In this document: piece by piece, positions 1 through 8,512 of the stretch
Numbering within the stretch: the stretch's first letter is position 1
Layout of the letters: every line of letters begins with the position of its first letter
From: an uncultured Porphyromonadaceae bacterium
Lineage (GTDB): Bacteria > Bacteroidota > Bacteroidia > Bacteroidales > Muribaculaceae
Direction of reading: 5' to 3'
Assembly (NCBI GenBank): GCA_947178685.1
Contig: CAMWZE010000034.1
Span: 1-9,725, forward strand
DNA length: 9,725 bases
Notes under the pieces: model-generated
Database searches by the model: none
Told to the model about the DNA's origin: nothing
Seen by the model: only the letters and a program-made list of their open reading frames with translations
Made by a program: the position numbers and the translations under genes

Positions 1-90
1 GTGTTTGAGACTTGGTATGCCACAGACCGCATCTTCGGTCTCGACAGTAAGATTGCAGCCCTCGAATCACTTATACAGAAGATGGACTGA
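1..90 (+). CDS. C-terminal end of an upstream protein, unrecognised
   Basis: Frame 1 is open from the window edge to a TGA at 88-90 and gives 29 residues, ending ALESLIQKMD. The GTG at 1-3 is read as an internal codon, because the gene must begin outside the window. The tail is short and looks helical; no family can be named from it. Its stop overlaps the start of the next gene by one base (TGATG), the usual sign of translational coupling, so it is probably the preceding member of the same operon and perhaps another glycan-degradation protein. That last point is inference from position only. Confidence 0.7.
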   Translation: MFETWYATDRIFGLDSKIAALESLIQKMD

Positions 91-2303
91 TGATGCTAAA
101 ATCAATTTTGTTAAGCCTGTTGTCAGTTTGTGCTTTTCAGACTGCGCAATCTCAGATAGTCACAGTTGCCCCGCTCGATAGCAGGGCGACTGTGACCGCT
201 CTTGATTTTTACGCCCCTGAACGAGGCATCCTTGACAGCATCACACTCTTTATCCCCAAAAGTTGGGGCATAGATTGTCTTTCAGATGTCACGGTCAATG
301 TCATAGGCCGCGGAGATGTGCCGGTGGAGCAACTCTCCTCACAGTCAATCGGACGCCAAGGTTCGCTCTCTCCTCGCACCAAAGTGGGCAAAGGAAAGAT
401 TGATGCAACTCAGCAGAATGGTTACTACCGGATAAAACTCTATGATCTCGACCTTCGACCTGACAATGGCTCCGATATACGCCTGCTCTTCAAAGGTGTG
501 AAAAACATCAAGAGCCCTGTGAAAGCCACTTGGTCAATGTCTACTCCTATCCTTCCCGATTCAGTGCAGGGTGAATTGTATAAGGTCCACGATCCTCACC
601 AATCATTTACCGCCATCAGTGAATTCAAACCTTTCAAGGCTATATCACGCAAACACTACGATGCACGCGCACTTGGCCTTAAAGGTGATGGATCAACAGA
701 CGACACCGAAGCGCTTAATCAGGCTATCCGGCAGCTGAACGCCAACGGTGGAGGCGTAATTGACTTCAAGGACGGCATATTCAATCTGCGCACAGTTCAT
801 CTTCTGAGCCATGTGTGGCTTCATGTTGAGAAAGATGCCACACTGAAAGCCATTCCAGGACTTGATGAACACGAACCCACATGGTTTGCAGATTATAATC
901 ATGAAGCCGGTTTCGGATCATTTGATGATTCCGTTTATGACCCATTCGGATGCTATATGGTAAAGCAGGATGTGGGTCACTCTTTCTTCCGCAACGCTAT
1001 GTTCTACGCCAACCGTCAGGAGGATATACACATCTACGGCAGTGGACGCATCACCGGTGATGGTGTGATTGATTCCGGCAACGGTGTTATGCGGCAACCC
1101 GATGGATTCCGTGCCGACAAGATGATGGCCTTCAAATTATGTAAGGATATTGAGGTAGGTGGTGAGAATTGTCCGGAAGATATGTGGTATGACGAAATCT
1201 CCGATGGCCCGGCATATCTGGATGCAAAAGGCAATCTTGATCTCAAGCCTGTAGAGAATATGCTTGATGTAGATCAAGGTGGTCACTTTGTGCGTCTCGC
1301 CCCAGGTTGCGCCACTATCAGCGTTCATGCCATCCACTGTTGCCGGCTGAGTCTCAACCGCGCGCGCGACATGTTTGATTTCATGGAGTGTAACGATGTC
1401 TACGTCTGCAATATCTATTGCCGCAGATGCGGTGATGATATCGTAAAATTTGGCTCTGACTGTGCATTAGGATTCACGCGTCCCGGAAGAAACGCATACG
1501 TAAGGAACATCGTGGGCGACACCAACTGCAATCTTTTCCAGATCGGATCAGAGACCGCCGATGACATTACTGACATATGGGTAGACAATATCTATGTGCT
1601 CGGCACTAATAAAGCAGGATTCAGTATCTCAAGCAACGATGGTGGCACGGTGGCCCGCATCACTCTCAACAGTGGCAAGACCGGTCCGCTTCATCACCGC
1701 TCCATCATGAAACGAACCCGCACTCCGATATTTCTCTCAATATCAAACCGTGGCCGTGTGATCGGTGGAGATGTGAAAAGATACAAATATCATGAAAACG
1801 GACGTACTCGCGATGAGATGCTCGTGAAGAATATCAATATCGGCCGGGTGGAAGACATTGATCTACGCCACTTCGACAGCACTGAAATCTATGCCGGTTC
1901 CGATGGCTCGAAAAACCGTTGGCGCCCATACGATGGGAAGCAACCTGAATCAGCCCCTATCATTGCAGGATTCAAACTCCCGGATAACGAACAGGTGGAG
2001 GGTGGATTAGATTTCACTCTTCCTGACGGACGCTCTACAGGATATATAGAGAATGTGAAGCTCACAGATATCAACTTCACCGCTAAAGGGGGACATCCGG
2101 AGGAACATGCTCTTCTTAAATGTCCCGAAATCGGAGTTGGACATTTCAACATCCGGGATCTTGAGATTCAGCCTGCATATGGTCTTTGGGCTCGTCATGT
2201 CAAGAATCTCACCCTCGACAGACTCACTTTCAATGTGGAGCAACCGGATGGACGTCCGGAAATGGTTCTCGATGACGTAGATATGATTCAAATCAACAAA
2301 TAA
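90..2303 (+). CDS. Exported right-handed beta-helix protein, GH28/pectate-lyase-like
   Basis: A 737-residue protein with a Sec signal peptide (hydrophobic LLSLLSVCAF, likely cut after about residue 21-22). Residues about 23-185 form a beta-rich N-terminal domain I do not recognise. From about residue 190 the pattern YDARALGLKGDGSTDDT, followed by NANGGGVIDF, is the classic entry into a pectate_lyase_3/GH28 beta-helix. Further on, D427, D430 and the CGDD motif (D449, D450) align with the Asp cluster of polygalacturonases. The usual GHG histidine is replaced (segment NCNLFQIGS, about 479-487), and the RIK motif is replaced by GFSIS. It is therefore a beta-helix glycan-active protein, probably periplasmic or on the cell surface, but a standard polygalacturonase reaction is not assured; it may be a divergent hydrolase, a lyase or a related family. 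The start can be ATG at 90 (overlapping the previous stop) or ATG at 93. It lies upstream of the DUF362 and GH9 genes on the same strand. Confidence 0.8.
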   Translation: MMLKSILLSLLSVCAFQTAQSQIVTVAPLDSRATVTALDFYAPERGILDSITLFIPKSWGIDCLSDVTVNVIGRGDVPVEQLSSQSIGRQGSLSPRTKVGKGKIDATQQNGYYRIKLYDLDLRPDNGSDIRLLFKGVKNIKSPVKATWSMSTPILPDSVQGELYKVHDPHQSFTAISEFKPFKAISRKHYDARALGLKGDGSTDDTEALNQAIRQLNANGGGVIDFKDGIFNLRTVHLLSHVWLHVEKDATLKAIPGLDEHEPTWFADYNHEAGFGSFDDSVYDPFGCYMVKQDVGHSFFRNAMFYANRQEDIHIYGSGRITGDGVIDSGNGVMRQPDGFRADKMMAFKLCKDIEVGGENCPEDMWYDEISDGPAYLDAKGNLDLKPVENMLDVDQGGHFVRLAPGCATISVHAIHCCRLSLNRARDMFDFMECNDVYVCNIYCRRCGDDIVKFGSDCALGFTRPGRNAYVRNIVGDTNCNLFQIGSETADDITDIWVDNIYVLGTNKAGFSISSNDGGTVARITLNSGKTGPLHHRSIMKRTRTPIFLSISNRGRVIGGDVKRYKYHENGRTRDEMLVKNINIGRVEDIDLRHFDSTEIYAGSDGSKNRWRPYDGKQPESAPIIAGFKLPDNEQVEGGLDFTLPDGRSTGYIENVKLTDINFTAKGGHPEEHALLKCPEIGVGHFNIRDLEIQPAYGLWARHVKNLTLDRLTFNVEQPDGRPEMVLDDVDMIQINK

Positions 2304-2344
2304 GATACCAACTCCGGATAATGATTCATCCGGAGTTGGTATCT
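2303..2344 (+). terminator. Perfect 17-bp hairpin directly after the stop codon
   Basis: Bases 2303-2319 pair without mismatch with 2328-2344 around an 8-base loop (AATGATTC). The stem begins at the last base of the TAA stop of the beta-helix gene. The sequence after it (CACTTTCATATAAAC) has no strong T run, so it may act as a weak terminator, an mRNA 3' stabiliser or a processing point that sets different expression of the genes on either side. The next start codon is only 34 bases downstream, leaving little room for an independent promoter. Confidence 0.65.
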
Positions 2345-2378
2345 CACTTTCATATAAACTAATTTAATATCTATCAAT

Positions 2379-3851
2379 ATGAACAGAATAGCCTTAGGGG
2401 CATTACTAATGCTTCAATGCGGACTGATGGCAGCTCAAGGCACTTGGAATAAAGAGAAATATCCTAATGCCGAGCCCATCAATGAAACGCTCATTCCGGA
2501 ATTCACATGGCAACCAGGCGTAAGCAATCAGCCTGTAGGTATAGCAAAAGGGATATACCCCGGACGTGTGGTAATGTCTCGTTATCCTGAAGCCTGCAAA
2601 TGGAAAGGTCGCTGGCAGCTTGAAGAAGACCAGTGGTTTCGACCGGAGAATACTGATATCGACAAGGTGCGTGAAATGGTGTCGGCAACAATATGCAAAC
2701 TCACCGGCGCTAAGAACGACAAAGATGCCTGGAAGAAAATTTTCGAGTATCATAACAATGGAAAGGGAGGCTACCAACCGGGACAGGTAGTGGCCGTGAA
2801 AGTTAACCTCAACAATGCAAAGGCACGGGAGAAAGCGAGCAATATGAGCGACACCGCACCTCAGATGATCCTTGCTATGGTTGAGCAGCTTGTGAAAGGT
2901 GCCGGTGTTGATCCTAAAGATATAATCATTTACGACGGACGCCGTCCTATAGCTGCTGAAATCCTTAATATCATATGGGGAGAGTATCCCGACGTGAAGT
3001 TTGTGCAGGATGATCCCGGCATCAGAGATTATCAGCCTGTAAATCCCAAGACAGGCGATTATTCACTTCTCCAGAAACCTGAATGGGTAGAGGGAGTGGA
3101 GTTTTCACACGGGCAGTTCAGTGGGGCAAAACTCATTCCGAAGCAGGTCTTCGATGCTGATTATATTGTGAATCTCGCTATGCTCAAGCTCCACAGCTAT
3201 CCCTATAACTATATGGAGATGGGCGATGAGGGACAGACAGCTGTGACCATGACTGCCAAGAATCATGCCGGCAGTGTGCGCGCTCCATGGGAGATGCACC
3301 ACTTCCTCAACACACAACAGGATGGTAAGCCTCACGCATATTCTCCTCTTGTCGACCTCAATGCTTCGCCCAACCTTGGAGCAAAGACCATTCTATATGT
3401 ACTCGATGGTCTTTACAGCGGTCGTAAACATGGCACCTACCCTATTCACTTCCCCAACGCACCCTTCTACAATAAAGTTGACGAGTATGAGAATCCTGAA
3501 TGGCCGGCATGTTTCCTCGCCTCGCTCGATGAGGTTGCTCTCGAATCGGTAGGTCTTGACCTCCTCTATGCACAGAGCCTCAACAATACGGAGCCGGGGT
3601 TCTACAATGTACCTCGCATTCTTGTGCGTAACAATGCAAGCGACTACCTCATAGAGATGGCCGACCCGCAGAACGCTCCCTCAGGAGTGAAGTATATGCA
3701 GGGAGGGAAACCTGTGGAAAGTCTTGGCGTGTTCGAGCATTGGGACAGCCCGGAGACAATGCGCTACTCACGCAACCTCGACCCGAAAAACGGTAAAGGT
3801 ATAGAATTCATCTATATCCCCATGGGCTCGGCCAAGAAAATCAAAAGATAA
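2379..3851 (+). CDS. Exported DUF362 domain-containing protein
   Basis: A 490-residue protein with a Sec signal peptide (ALGALLMLQCGLMAA, likely cut before QGTW). The body matches the DUF362 (PF04015) pattern in order: VVAVKVNLNN at 137-146, DTAPQMILAMVEQL followed by DIIIYDGRR, then DADYIVNLAMLKLHS (K270, H272), TAKNHAGS (K294, N295, H296), TILYVLDGLYSG and SLDEVALESVGLD (D384). No ferredoxin-type cysteine clusters are present, unlike the DUF362 proteins fused to 4Fe-4S domains. The biochemical function of the family is not established. Export and placement between a beta-helix enzyme and a GH9 enzyme suggest a role in handling or modifying an extracellular glycan, but this is inference. The start is ATG at 2379, preceded by an A/T-rich stretch with no Shine-Dalgarno match, as is common in Bacteroidota. 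Confidence 0.82.
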   Translation: MNRIALGALLMLQCGLMAAQGTWNKEKYPNAEPINETLIPEFTWQPGVSNQPVGIAKGIYPGRVVMSRYPEACKWKGRWQLEEDQWFRPENTDIDKVREMVSATICKLTGAKNDKDAWKKIFEYHNNGKGGYQPGQVVAVKVNLNNAKAREKASNMSDTAPQMILAMVEQLVKGAGVDPKDIIIYDGRRPIAAEILNIIWGEYPDVKFVQDDPGIRDYQPVNPKTGDYSLLQKPEWVEGVEFSHGQFSGAKLIPKQVFDADYIVNLAMLKLHSYPYNYMEMGDEGQTAVTMTAKNHAGSVRAPWEMHHFLNTQQDGKPHAYSPLVDLNASPNLGAKTILYVLDGLYSGRKHGTYPIHFPNAPFYNKVDEYENPEWPACFLASLDEVALESVGLDLLYAQSLNNTEPGFYNVPRILVRNNASDYLIEMADPQNAPSGVKYMQGGKPVESLGVFEHWDSPETMRYSRNLDPKNGKGIEFIYIPMGSAKKIKR

Positions 3852-3977
3852 TTCAATTGCTGACAGTCTTTTACAAAACAACTGTTTTTATTTCAAACGC
3901 TAACATGGTCAGAATGGAAATCTTAATACCACTGCAGATAACCGAGATTTTCCAGTATAGCCAACAAATTATTCTTG

Positions 3978-6629
3978 ATGAATAAGTATATTATGCCGCT
4001 GCTATGTATGGCGGCCGTTCAGACTGGCTACGCTCAGTCTTCCACTAATTTCGGGGCCAAATTTCCATTGACTCCCGACGTATCACGTTCACTGCTTCAT
4101 AAGTGGGCACAGAAACCGGTGCTGGATTCTCTCCTCATCGATAATATGGAGACGCCGGGAAAATGGGTGGTGAAAGAGGGTCCTGTCACAATCAAACTAA
4201 GTGACGAAAGAGCAATCGACGGCAAGAACTCACTCCGCTACCGCACAAACATGCGCGATACGATTCATATGGCAAAGAAAAATAATCGTACAGCATGGGG
4301 CACATTCGGTGGTGAGCAAGGTGGCGGTTCGAAAGTAGGGCTCACTTTCGACCAACCACAGGATTGGACCGACTTCAACCGTATCTCGGTATGGGTCTAC
4401 ATCCACCCTACTTCTACACCTATTCATCATTTCTTCCTCGACATAGTTAACGAGGGCACAGATTACAACACCGTCACTCCTCGCCACGACACAGCAATCC
4501 AAGATCTCACTCCCGGCCAGTGGCATGAAGTGGTTTGGGAAATCTCAGACGTAGCTCGCGACAAGGTGAAGGAATTCTATATCTTCCAGACTCTTATCGG
4601 TGTGGAACCGGGCAACGACCTCTATGAGACATTCGATTTCGACCGTCTGCAACTGCAAAAAGTAAAGGGTGACCATCAAGACGGTTGGCAGATGCCTGAC
4701 GACCAACTTGCCTACTCACATATCGGTTATCGTCCCGGCGATGAGAAAACCGCACTCGCATCATGGCACGGAGCAAAAAACTTTTCGCTTATAAATGAGA
4801 ATGGTAAGACCGTATTTACCGGCACTTCCAAGCAGGTGAAAGACCATACAGGTAAGTATGCACTACTCGACTTCTCAGACTTCACCACTCCAGGCACATA
4901 CACCATCGCATATGCCGATGTGAAATCCGAAAAATTCCCTATCAACGAGTATGTATGGTTACTTCCTGTCTTCTCCGGCATCAATTTCTATTACTGCCAG
5001 CGCTGCGGCTATCCTGTAGAGGGGATACATGGCGTGTGTCATCAGGATTGGACCGGGTTCTATGGCGACGAAGTGAAAGATATCGGACTCGGCTGGCATG
5101 ATGCCGGCGACCTATCGCAGGGATATTATCGCACTGCCATGGGCTCATACGCCCTGCTCCGTAACCTTGCCAATCTTCAGAATGGCAAAGGAAACAAAGA
5201 TATAGAAGCCAAACTTGAAGATGAAGTCAAATGGGGTCTTAAATATCTTGTACGTAATCATTTCAGCGATGGTCAGCACGTCTCCTGGGCACGTCAGCGA
5301 GTATATTCTGACAATATAAAGGGCACAGTCGATGATGTAGCTATCAAGACAGCCAATGTGCCTTTCGAAAACTTCCTCGGAGCCGCTGTCATGACTTATG
5401 CGGCAGATATCCTACCGGGTCTCGACAAGGCTTTTGCCGATGAAATGAAAGCTGTAGCGCTTGATAATTATGAGCAAGCAAAAAGGGCAGAGACCAATAA
5501 AGTACTTGAACTCAGCTGGGGTGCCACAGCTGCCACACTCTTGTATAAAGCCACAGGTGAGGAGAAATATAAAGAGGACGCAGAGAAATTCGGAAGATTG
5601 CTGACACAGTGTCAGGAAACCGGGATTATCGGTGATAATCTTGCCATCACCGGTTATTTCTACAACTCTCCCGAGCGTAAGTCGATAGTCCAGAACAACC
5701 ACGGCGCCTTCTATGAATCACCCATAATAGCACTCCGCTCCCTCTGCGAGACATTCCCTGCATCAAACGATTGGATCAACTGGTATGCGGCCGCAGCGCT
5801 TCATGCCGACTTCCTACAGAAGAACGGTTCGGTGATTTCCGGCCCTTACAATCTGGTTCCTAATGCTGTCTATCGCCAGAAGGATATTGATAGAATACGC
5901 AACGAACGTCAGAAATATTTCACACAAGTGCAATATGATGATGGCACACAGCTCGACGACAACCACGTTATCCGCACATTCCCTGTCTGGGCCGGCGATC
6001 TTTTCCACGGAGGAACCTGCTGCCATCTCTCCAACTCCTGGGCCCTTGGCGAAGCTTCTCAGCTCCGCAATGATTCTGAAGGTCTTGCACTCGCCGGGAA
6101 ACAGCTTGAGTGGACGTTTGGTCGCAATCCGTTTAATCAGACACTTATGTATGGCGTGGGATACAATTTCACACCTCAGTTCGCTTACTGCACCAAGAAT
6201 GTTGTGGGCTCTATGCCTGTCGGCATGGACTGCATGAGCAATGATGCTCCTCATTGGAATGGTTCTGCCTATGCCACCTGCAAAGAGATGTGGATAGCCC
6301 CTGTAAGTCGTTGCATGGGCACTATGGCTGTCTACAATGAGCCTGTGGCAGCAACTACTGCCACATTAAAAATCTCAGCGGTTCCGACCGGTCAGAATAA
6401 CCTCACCTTTAAGGTTGATTCATTCACTCCAGGTGATTATGCTGTCGACATTAAACTTTGGAATGCCAAAGGTAAGAATATCCCAATCAAAATCAACAAA
6501 AAGACAGATTGTCTCTCCATCAATGCCACAGTTGAGGATACCACCAAGCCCTATTTGGCTGTTGTCACCCTTACAGGCAAAGATGGTAGCAAAATCCGTA
6601 AAGACATAACCGGTTATATCACCAATTGA
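3978..6629 (+). CDS. Exported glycoside hydrolase family 9 enzyme with N-terminal CBM-like and CelD_N domains
   Basis: An 883-residue protein. I chose ATG 3978 over the adjacent in-frame TTG at 3975; it gives a normal signal peptide (MNKYIMPLLCMAAVQTGYAQ). Residues about 50-230 are a beta-sandwich resembling carbohydrate-binding modules (DNMETPGKWVV, then WTDFNRISVWVYIHP and GQWHEVVWEI). Residues about 240-325 are a CelD_N Ig-like domain (YSHIGYRPGDEKTALASW). The GH9 (alpha/alpha)6 barrel follows, with C340, C343, H351, C354 and H355 (CQRCG, HGVCHQD) as a likely structural metal site. The catalytic DAGD is at D375-D378, GRNPFNQ marks the late barrel, and E770 (CKEMWI) is the likely acid. The PHHR motif of standard GH9 cellulases is absent. 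About 90 C-terminal residues form a further beta-sandwich. It probably cleaves a beta-linked glucan or other beta-glycan outside the cytoplasm; the exact substrate is unknown. The 126-bp upstream gap (3852-3977) shows only weak inverted repeats and no clear promoter motif. Confidence 0.88.
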   Translation: MNKYIMPLLCMAAVQTGYAQSSTNFGAKFPLTPDVSRSLLHKWAQKPVLDSLLIDNMETPGKWVVKEGPVTIKLSDERAIDGKNSLRYRTNMRDTIHMAKKNNRTAWGTFGGEQGGGSKVGLTFDQPQDWTDFNRISVWVYIHPTSTPIHHFFLDIVNEGTDYNTVTPRHDTAIQDLTPGQWHEVVWEISDVARDKVKEFYIFQTLIGVEPGNDLYETFDFDRLQLQKVKGDHQDGWQMPDDQLAYSHIGYRPGDEKTALASWHGAKNFSLINENGKTVFTGTSKQVKDHTGKYALLDFSDFTTPGTYTIAYADVKSEKFPINEYVWLLPVFSGINFYYCQRCGYPVEGIHGVCHQDWTGFYGDEVKDIGLGWHDAGDLSQGYYRTAMGSYALLRNLANLQNGKGNKDIEAKLEDEVKWGLKYLVRNHFSDGQHVSWARQRVYSDNIKGTVDDVAIKTANVPFENFLGAAVMTYAADILPGLDKAFADEMKAVALDNYEQAKRAETNKVLELSWGATAATLLYKATGEEKYKEDAEKFGRLLTQCQETGIIGDNLAITGYFYNSPERKSIVQNNHGAFYESPIIALRSLCETFPASNDWINWYAAAALHADFLQKNGSVISGPYNLVPNAVYRQKDIDRIRNERQKYFTQVQYDDGTQLDDNHVIRTFPVWAGDLFHGGTCCHLSNSWALGEASQLRNDSEGLALAGKQLEWTFGRNPFNQTLMYGVGYNFTPQFAYCTKNVVGSMPVGMDCMSNDAPHWNGSAYATCKEMWIAPVSRCMGTMAVYNEPVAATTATLKISAVPTGQNNLTFKVDSFTPGDYAVDIKLWNAKGKNIPIKINKKTDCLSINATVEDTTKPYLAVVTLTGKDGSKIRKDITGYITN

Positions 6630-6638
6630 CACTCAGTC

Positions 6639-6693
6639 AAATAGCAAAAAACAGGCTTATGCACTACCTGCATAAGCCTGTTTTTTGCTATTT
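6639..6693. terminator. Perfect 25-bp bidirectional terminator between converging genes
   Basis: Bases 6639-6663 pair without mismatch with 6669-6693 around a 5-base loop (CTACC). A run of six A on the left arm and six T on the right arm puts a T tract after a GC-richer core (ACAGGCTTATGCA) in both directions. It lies 9 bases after the GH9 stop and 17 bases beyond the stop of the minus-strand GH43 gene, so it can end both transcripts. Confidence 0.92.
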
Positions 6694-6710
6694 TAAGTTT
6701 CCTCTACAGC

Positions 6711-8483
6711 TTAGAATGCTTCAATGGCGAAATGATATTTTGAATCTCTATTGAAATAACCGGCTTCATATTCAGTATCTCTCACCATTATGGAATGTGA
6801 AAGGTTATCCGGGTCTATTCCCCAATGTATAATATAGCCGTCAGCATCCTTTACAGGATTCCATTTGAAACTTATCCTTCGAGGATCTTCTTTACTTCTT
6901 GTAACCTCAAATGCGGTGACATCATCAAGTTTACCACGTTTGTCCGTACCGAATACTCGCAAATCCATAATAGAGAACTTACACGGCAAATCAGCCATAT
7001 TTGTGATTCTTACAAATCTACCTTCAACAGGATTACCGGGAAAGACAAGATCATGAGGCAAATCTTTTTCATTATCCCGTTTATCACAAAACATCTTCCA
7101 ATTTACATTATCAACCGAAGTTTCAATTATATATTTATGAGGTATTTCCTCTCCCATAAGGGCCTTAGCGCCATCATCGGAAAAATTAACTTGTATAGCC
7201 TTGATATCGCATACCGAATCAAGGTCTACAACCAACCATTCTCCTTCATTGCCAGTCTTGGCACTCCACCAAGTCTCCACGACCTCATCAGTGGCATATT
7301 TTGCCAATCCTACGTTTCCATATTTTTCAGAAGATGTTTCCAACTCTCCTACTGACGATGCAGCTACCTTTTTGTCAATGGCCAATTGTCTCCATCCGAG
7401 TGATAACGCCCTATCATCAAATACTTTTGAGTCAATTTTGATAGGTTGTTGCGGAATATGGAAGGGATAATCAGAAAATACACAGGATGAACTCATATTG
7501 CCATCCTTTATAATCACTGGAAATAGACCCAACCTGCGTTCATACCAATGCCTTACCCCTACAAGCATAGATACCACATGCCAAAAATTACCATATTTGT
7601 CTCTGAAAGTATGGCCATGACCGGCCGCGCCGATAAATCCTCCCGGTTTTAGAGAAAACGGACTATCCTCCATATATTCAAACGGTCCCAAAGGTGATTC
7701 TCCAACATAGACACCGTCACAATAAGTGCGAAACTGTGTTCCGTTGCTCGCATACTGTAAATAATATTTACCCTCTGCCTTAATTACCGCAGTCCCCTCA
7801 TTCCACCCGTTTGAATCCTCTTCATTACTTTCACCAAACTGTTCCCAACCATATTTATCGCGATTATGTCCAATCAAATCAACTGGCTCACCTATGGCTC
7901 TGAATCCATCTTTGGGATCAACCTCAACACCAATTATGGGATTTACATCTGAACATCCCCAGTAGAAATAGACACGTCCATCATCGTCTTTAAAGAATGA
8001 GGGATCATGCTGATGAATAGCACTTATCTTACACTCTATCTCCTCCCATGATTCACCATCTTCGGGATTCTTGGTTTTAAAGATTCTGGTTGGATTTCCA
8101 TCACTTGATGCCGTGAAATAAAGAGCATTATCATACACGAGAATCGTAGGAGCATAGTCATTGATGATGTCAATTGACGAACATGGTACATACTCCCAAT
8201 TGGCTAAATCCCTTGACTTCCAATATCCATTTGATTTTGAAGCAAAAAGCCAATAATAACCATTGAAATATTCACAAGCGGGGTCAGCGGCCTCCCTCCT
8301 CGACAGATCGTTATCCTTAGGTTGAAATTGATAATTCAGATTTATCGGATTAGTCACGATCGGTGCATGCTCTTCACACTCCTGTGCTTTGGCATAGATA
8401 CTCCAACTATGATCAGCCCCCTCCATAGACAAGCCAAGAAGGCAGGGCACTATTATATAGAAAATTCTTTTCATATCATACAT
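6711..8483 (-). CDS. Exported GH43 enzyme with F5/8C (discoidin) and FN3-like C-terminal domains
   Basis: A 590-residue protein from ATG 8483. An in-frame ATG at 8474 (MKRIF) would give a more typical signal peptide (FYIIVPCLLGLSM) and may be the true start. The GH43 five-bladed propeller spans about residues 55-345. Its three acidic residues are visible: D67 in AADPACEYFNGYYWLFAS (base), D160 in HDPSFF (pKa modulator) and E229 in NEGTAVIKAEGKYYLQYAS (acid); AGHGHTF near 287-293 fits the conserved His region. Residues about 370-512 are an F5/8C domain (WWSAKTGNEGEWLVVDL, then YIIETSVDNVNWKMF and GRFVRITN), probably glycan-binding. Residues 520-590 are FN3-like (ISFKWNPVKDADGYIIHWG) and stop at IEAF, so the last FN3 strand seems to be missing. 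Family members include beta-xylosidases, alpha-L-arabinofuranosidases and galactan-active enzymes; the activity here is not resolved. By eye the gene is more AT-rich than the plus-strand genes, and it converges on the GH9 gene. Confidence 0.87.
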   Translation of the reverse strand: MYDMKRIFYIIVPCLLGLSMEGADHSWSIYAKAQECEEHAPIVTNPINLNYQFQPKDNDLSRREAADPACEYFNGYYWLFASKSNGYWKSRDLANWEYVPCSSIDIINDYAPTILVYDNALYFTASSDGNPTRIFKTKNPEDGESWEEIECKISAIHQHDPSFFKDDDGRVYFYWGCSDVNPIIGVEVDPKDGFRAIGEPVDLIGHNRDKYGWEQFGESNEEDSNGWNEGTAVIKAEGKYYLQYASNGTQFRTYCDGVYVGESPLGPFEYMEDSPFSLKPGGFIGAAGHGHTFRDKYGNFWHVVSMLVGVRHWYERRLGLFPVIIKDGNMSSSCVFSDYPFHIPQQPIKIDSKVFDDRALSLGWRQLAIDKKVAASSVGELETSSEKYGNVGLAKYATDEVVETWWSAKTGNEGEWLVVDLDSVCDIKAIQVNFSDDGAKALMGEEIPHKYIIETSVDNVNWKMFCDKRDNEKDLPHDLVFPGNPVEGRFVRITNMADLPCKFSIMDLRVFGTDKRGKLDDVTAFEVTRSKEDPRRISFKWNPVKDADGYIIHWGIDPDNLSHSIMVRDTEYEAGYFNRDSKYHFAIEAF

Positions 8484-8512
8484 ATGTTAACTGCGCTAAG
8501 TAAGTATGTGTC

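Noticed and set aside
3863..3888. Possible terminator in the gap before the GH9 gene (ACAGT/ACTGT, AAAAC/GTTTT)
   Set aside because: The stems are only 5 bp, AT-rich and mutually exclusive, so they do not stand out from chance in this sequence.
3975..3977. TTG as start codon of the GH9 gene
   Set aside because: An ATG follows directly at 3978 and gives a normal signal peptide; the TTG adds only one residue and has no supporting ribosome-binding signal.
5814..6254. 146-codon open frame on the minus strand inside the GH9 gene
   Set aside because: It lies wholly opposite conserved GH9 catalytic sequence, has no recognisable domain, and is explained as a shadow frame.
6825..7355. 176-codon open frame on the plus strand inside the GH43 gene
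   Set aside because: It lies opposite the discoidin and FN3 domains of GH43; its composition is not protein-like and no start signal is visible.
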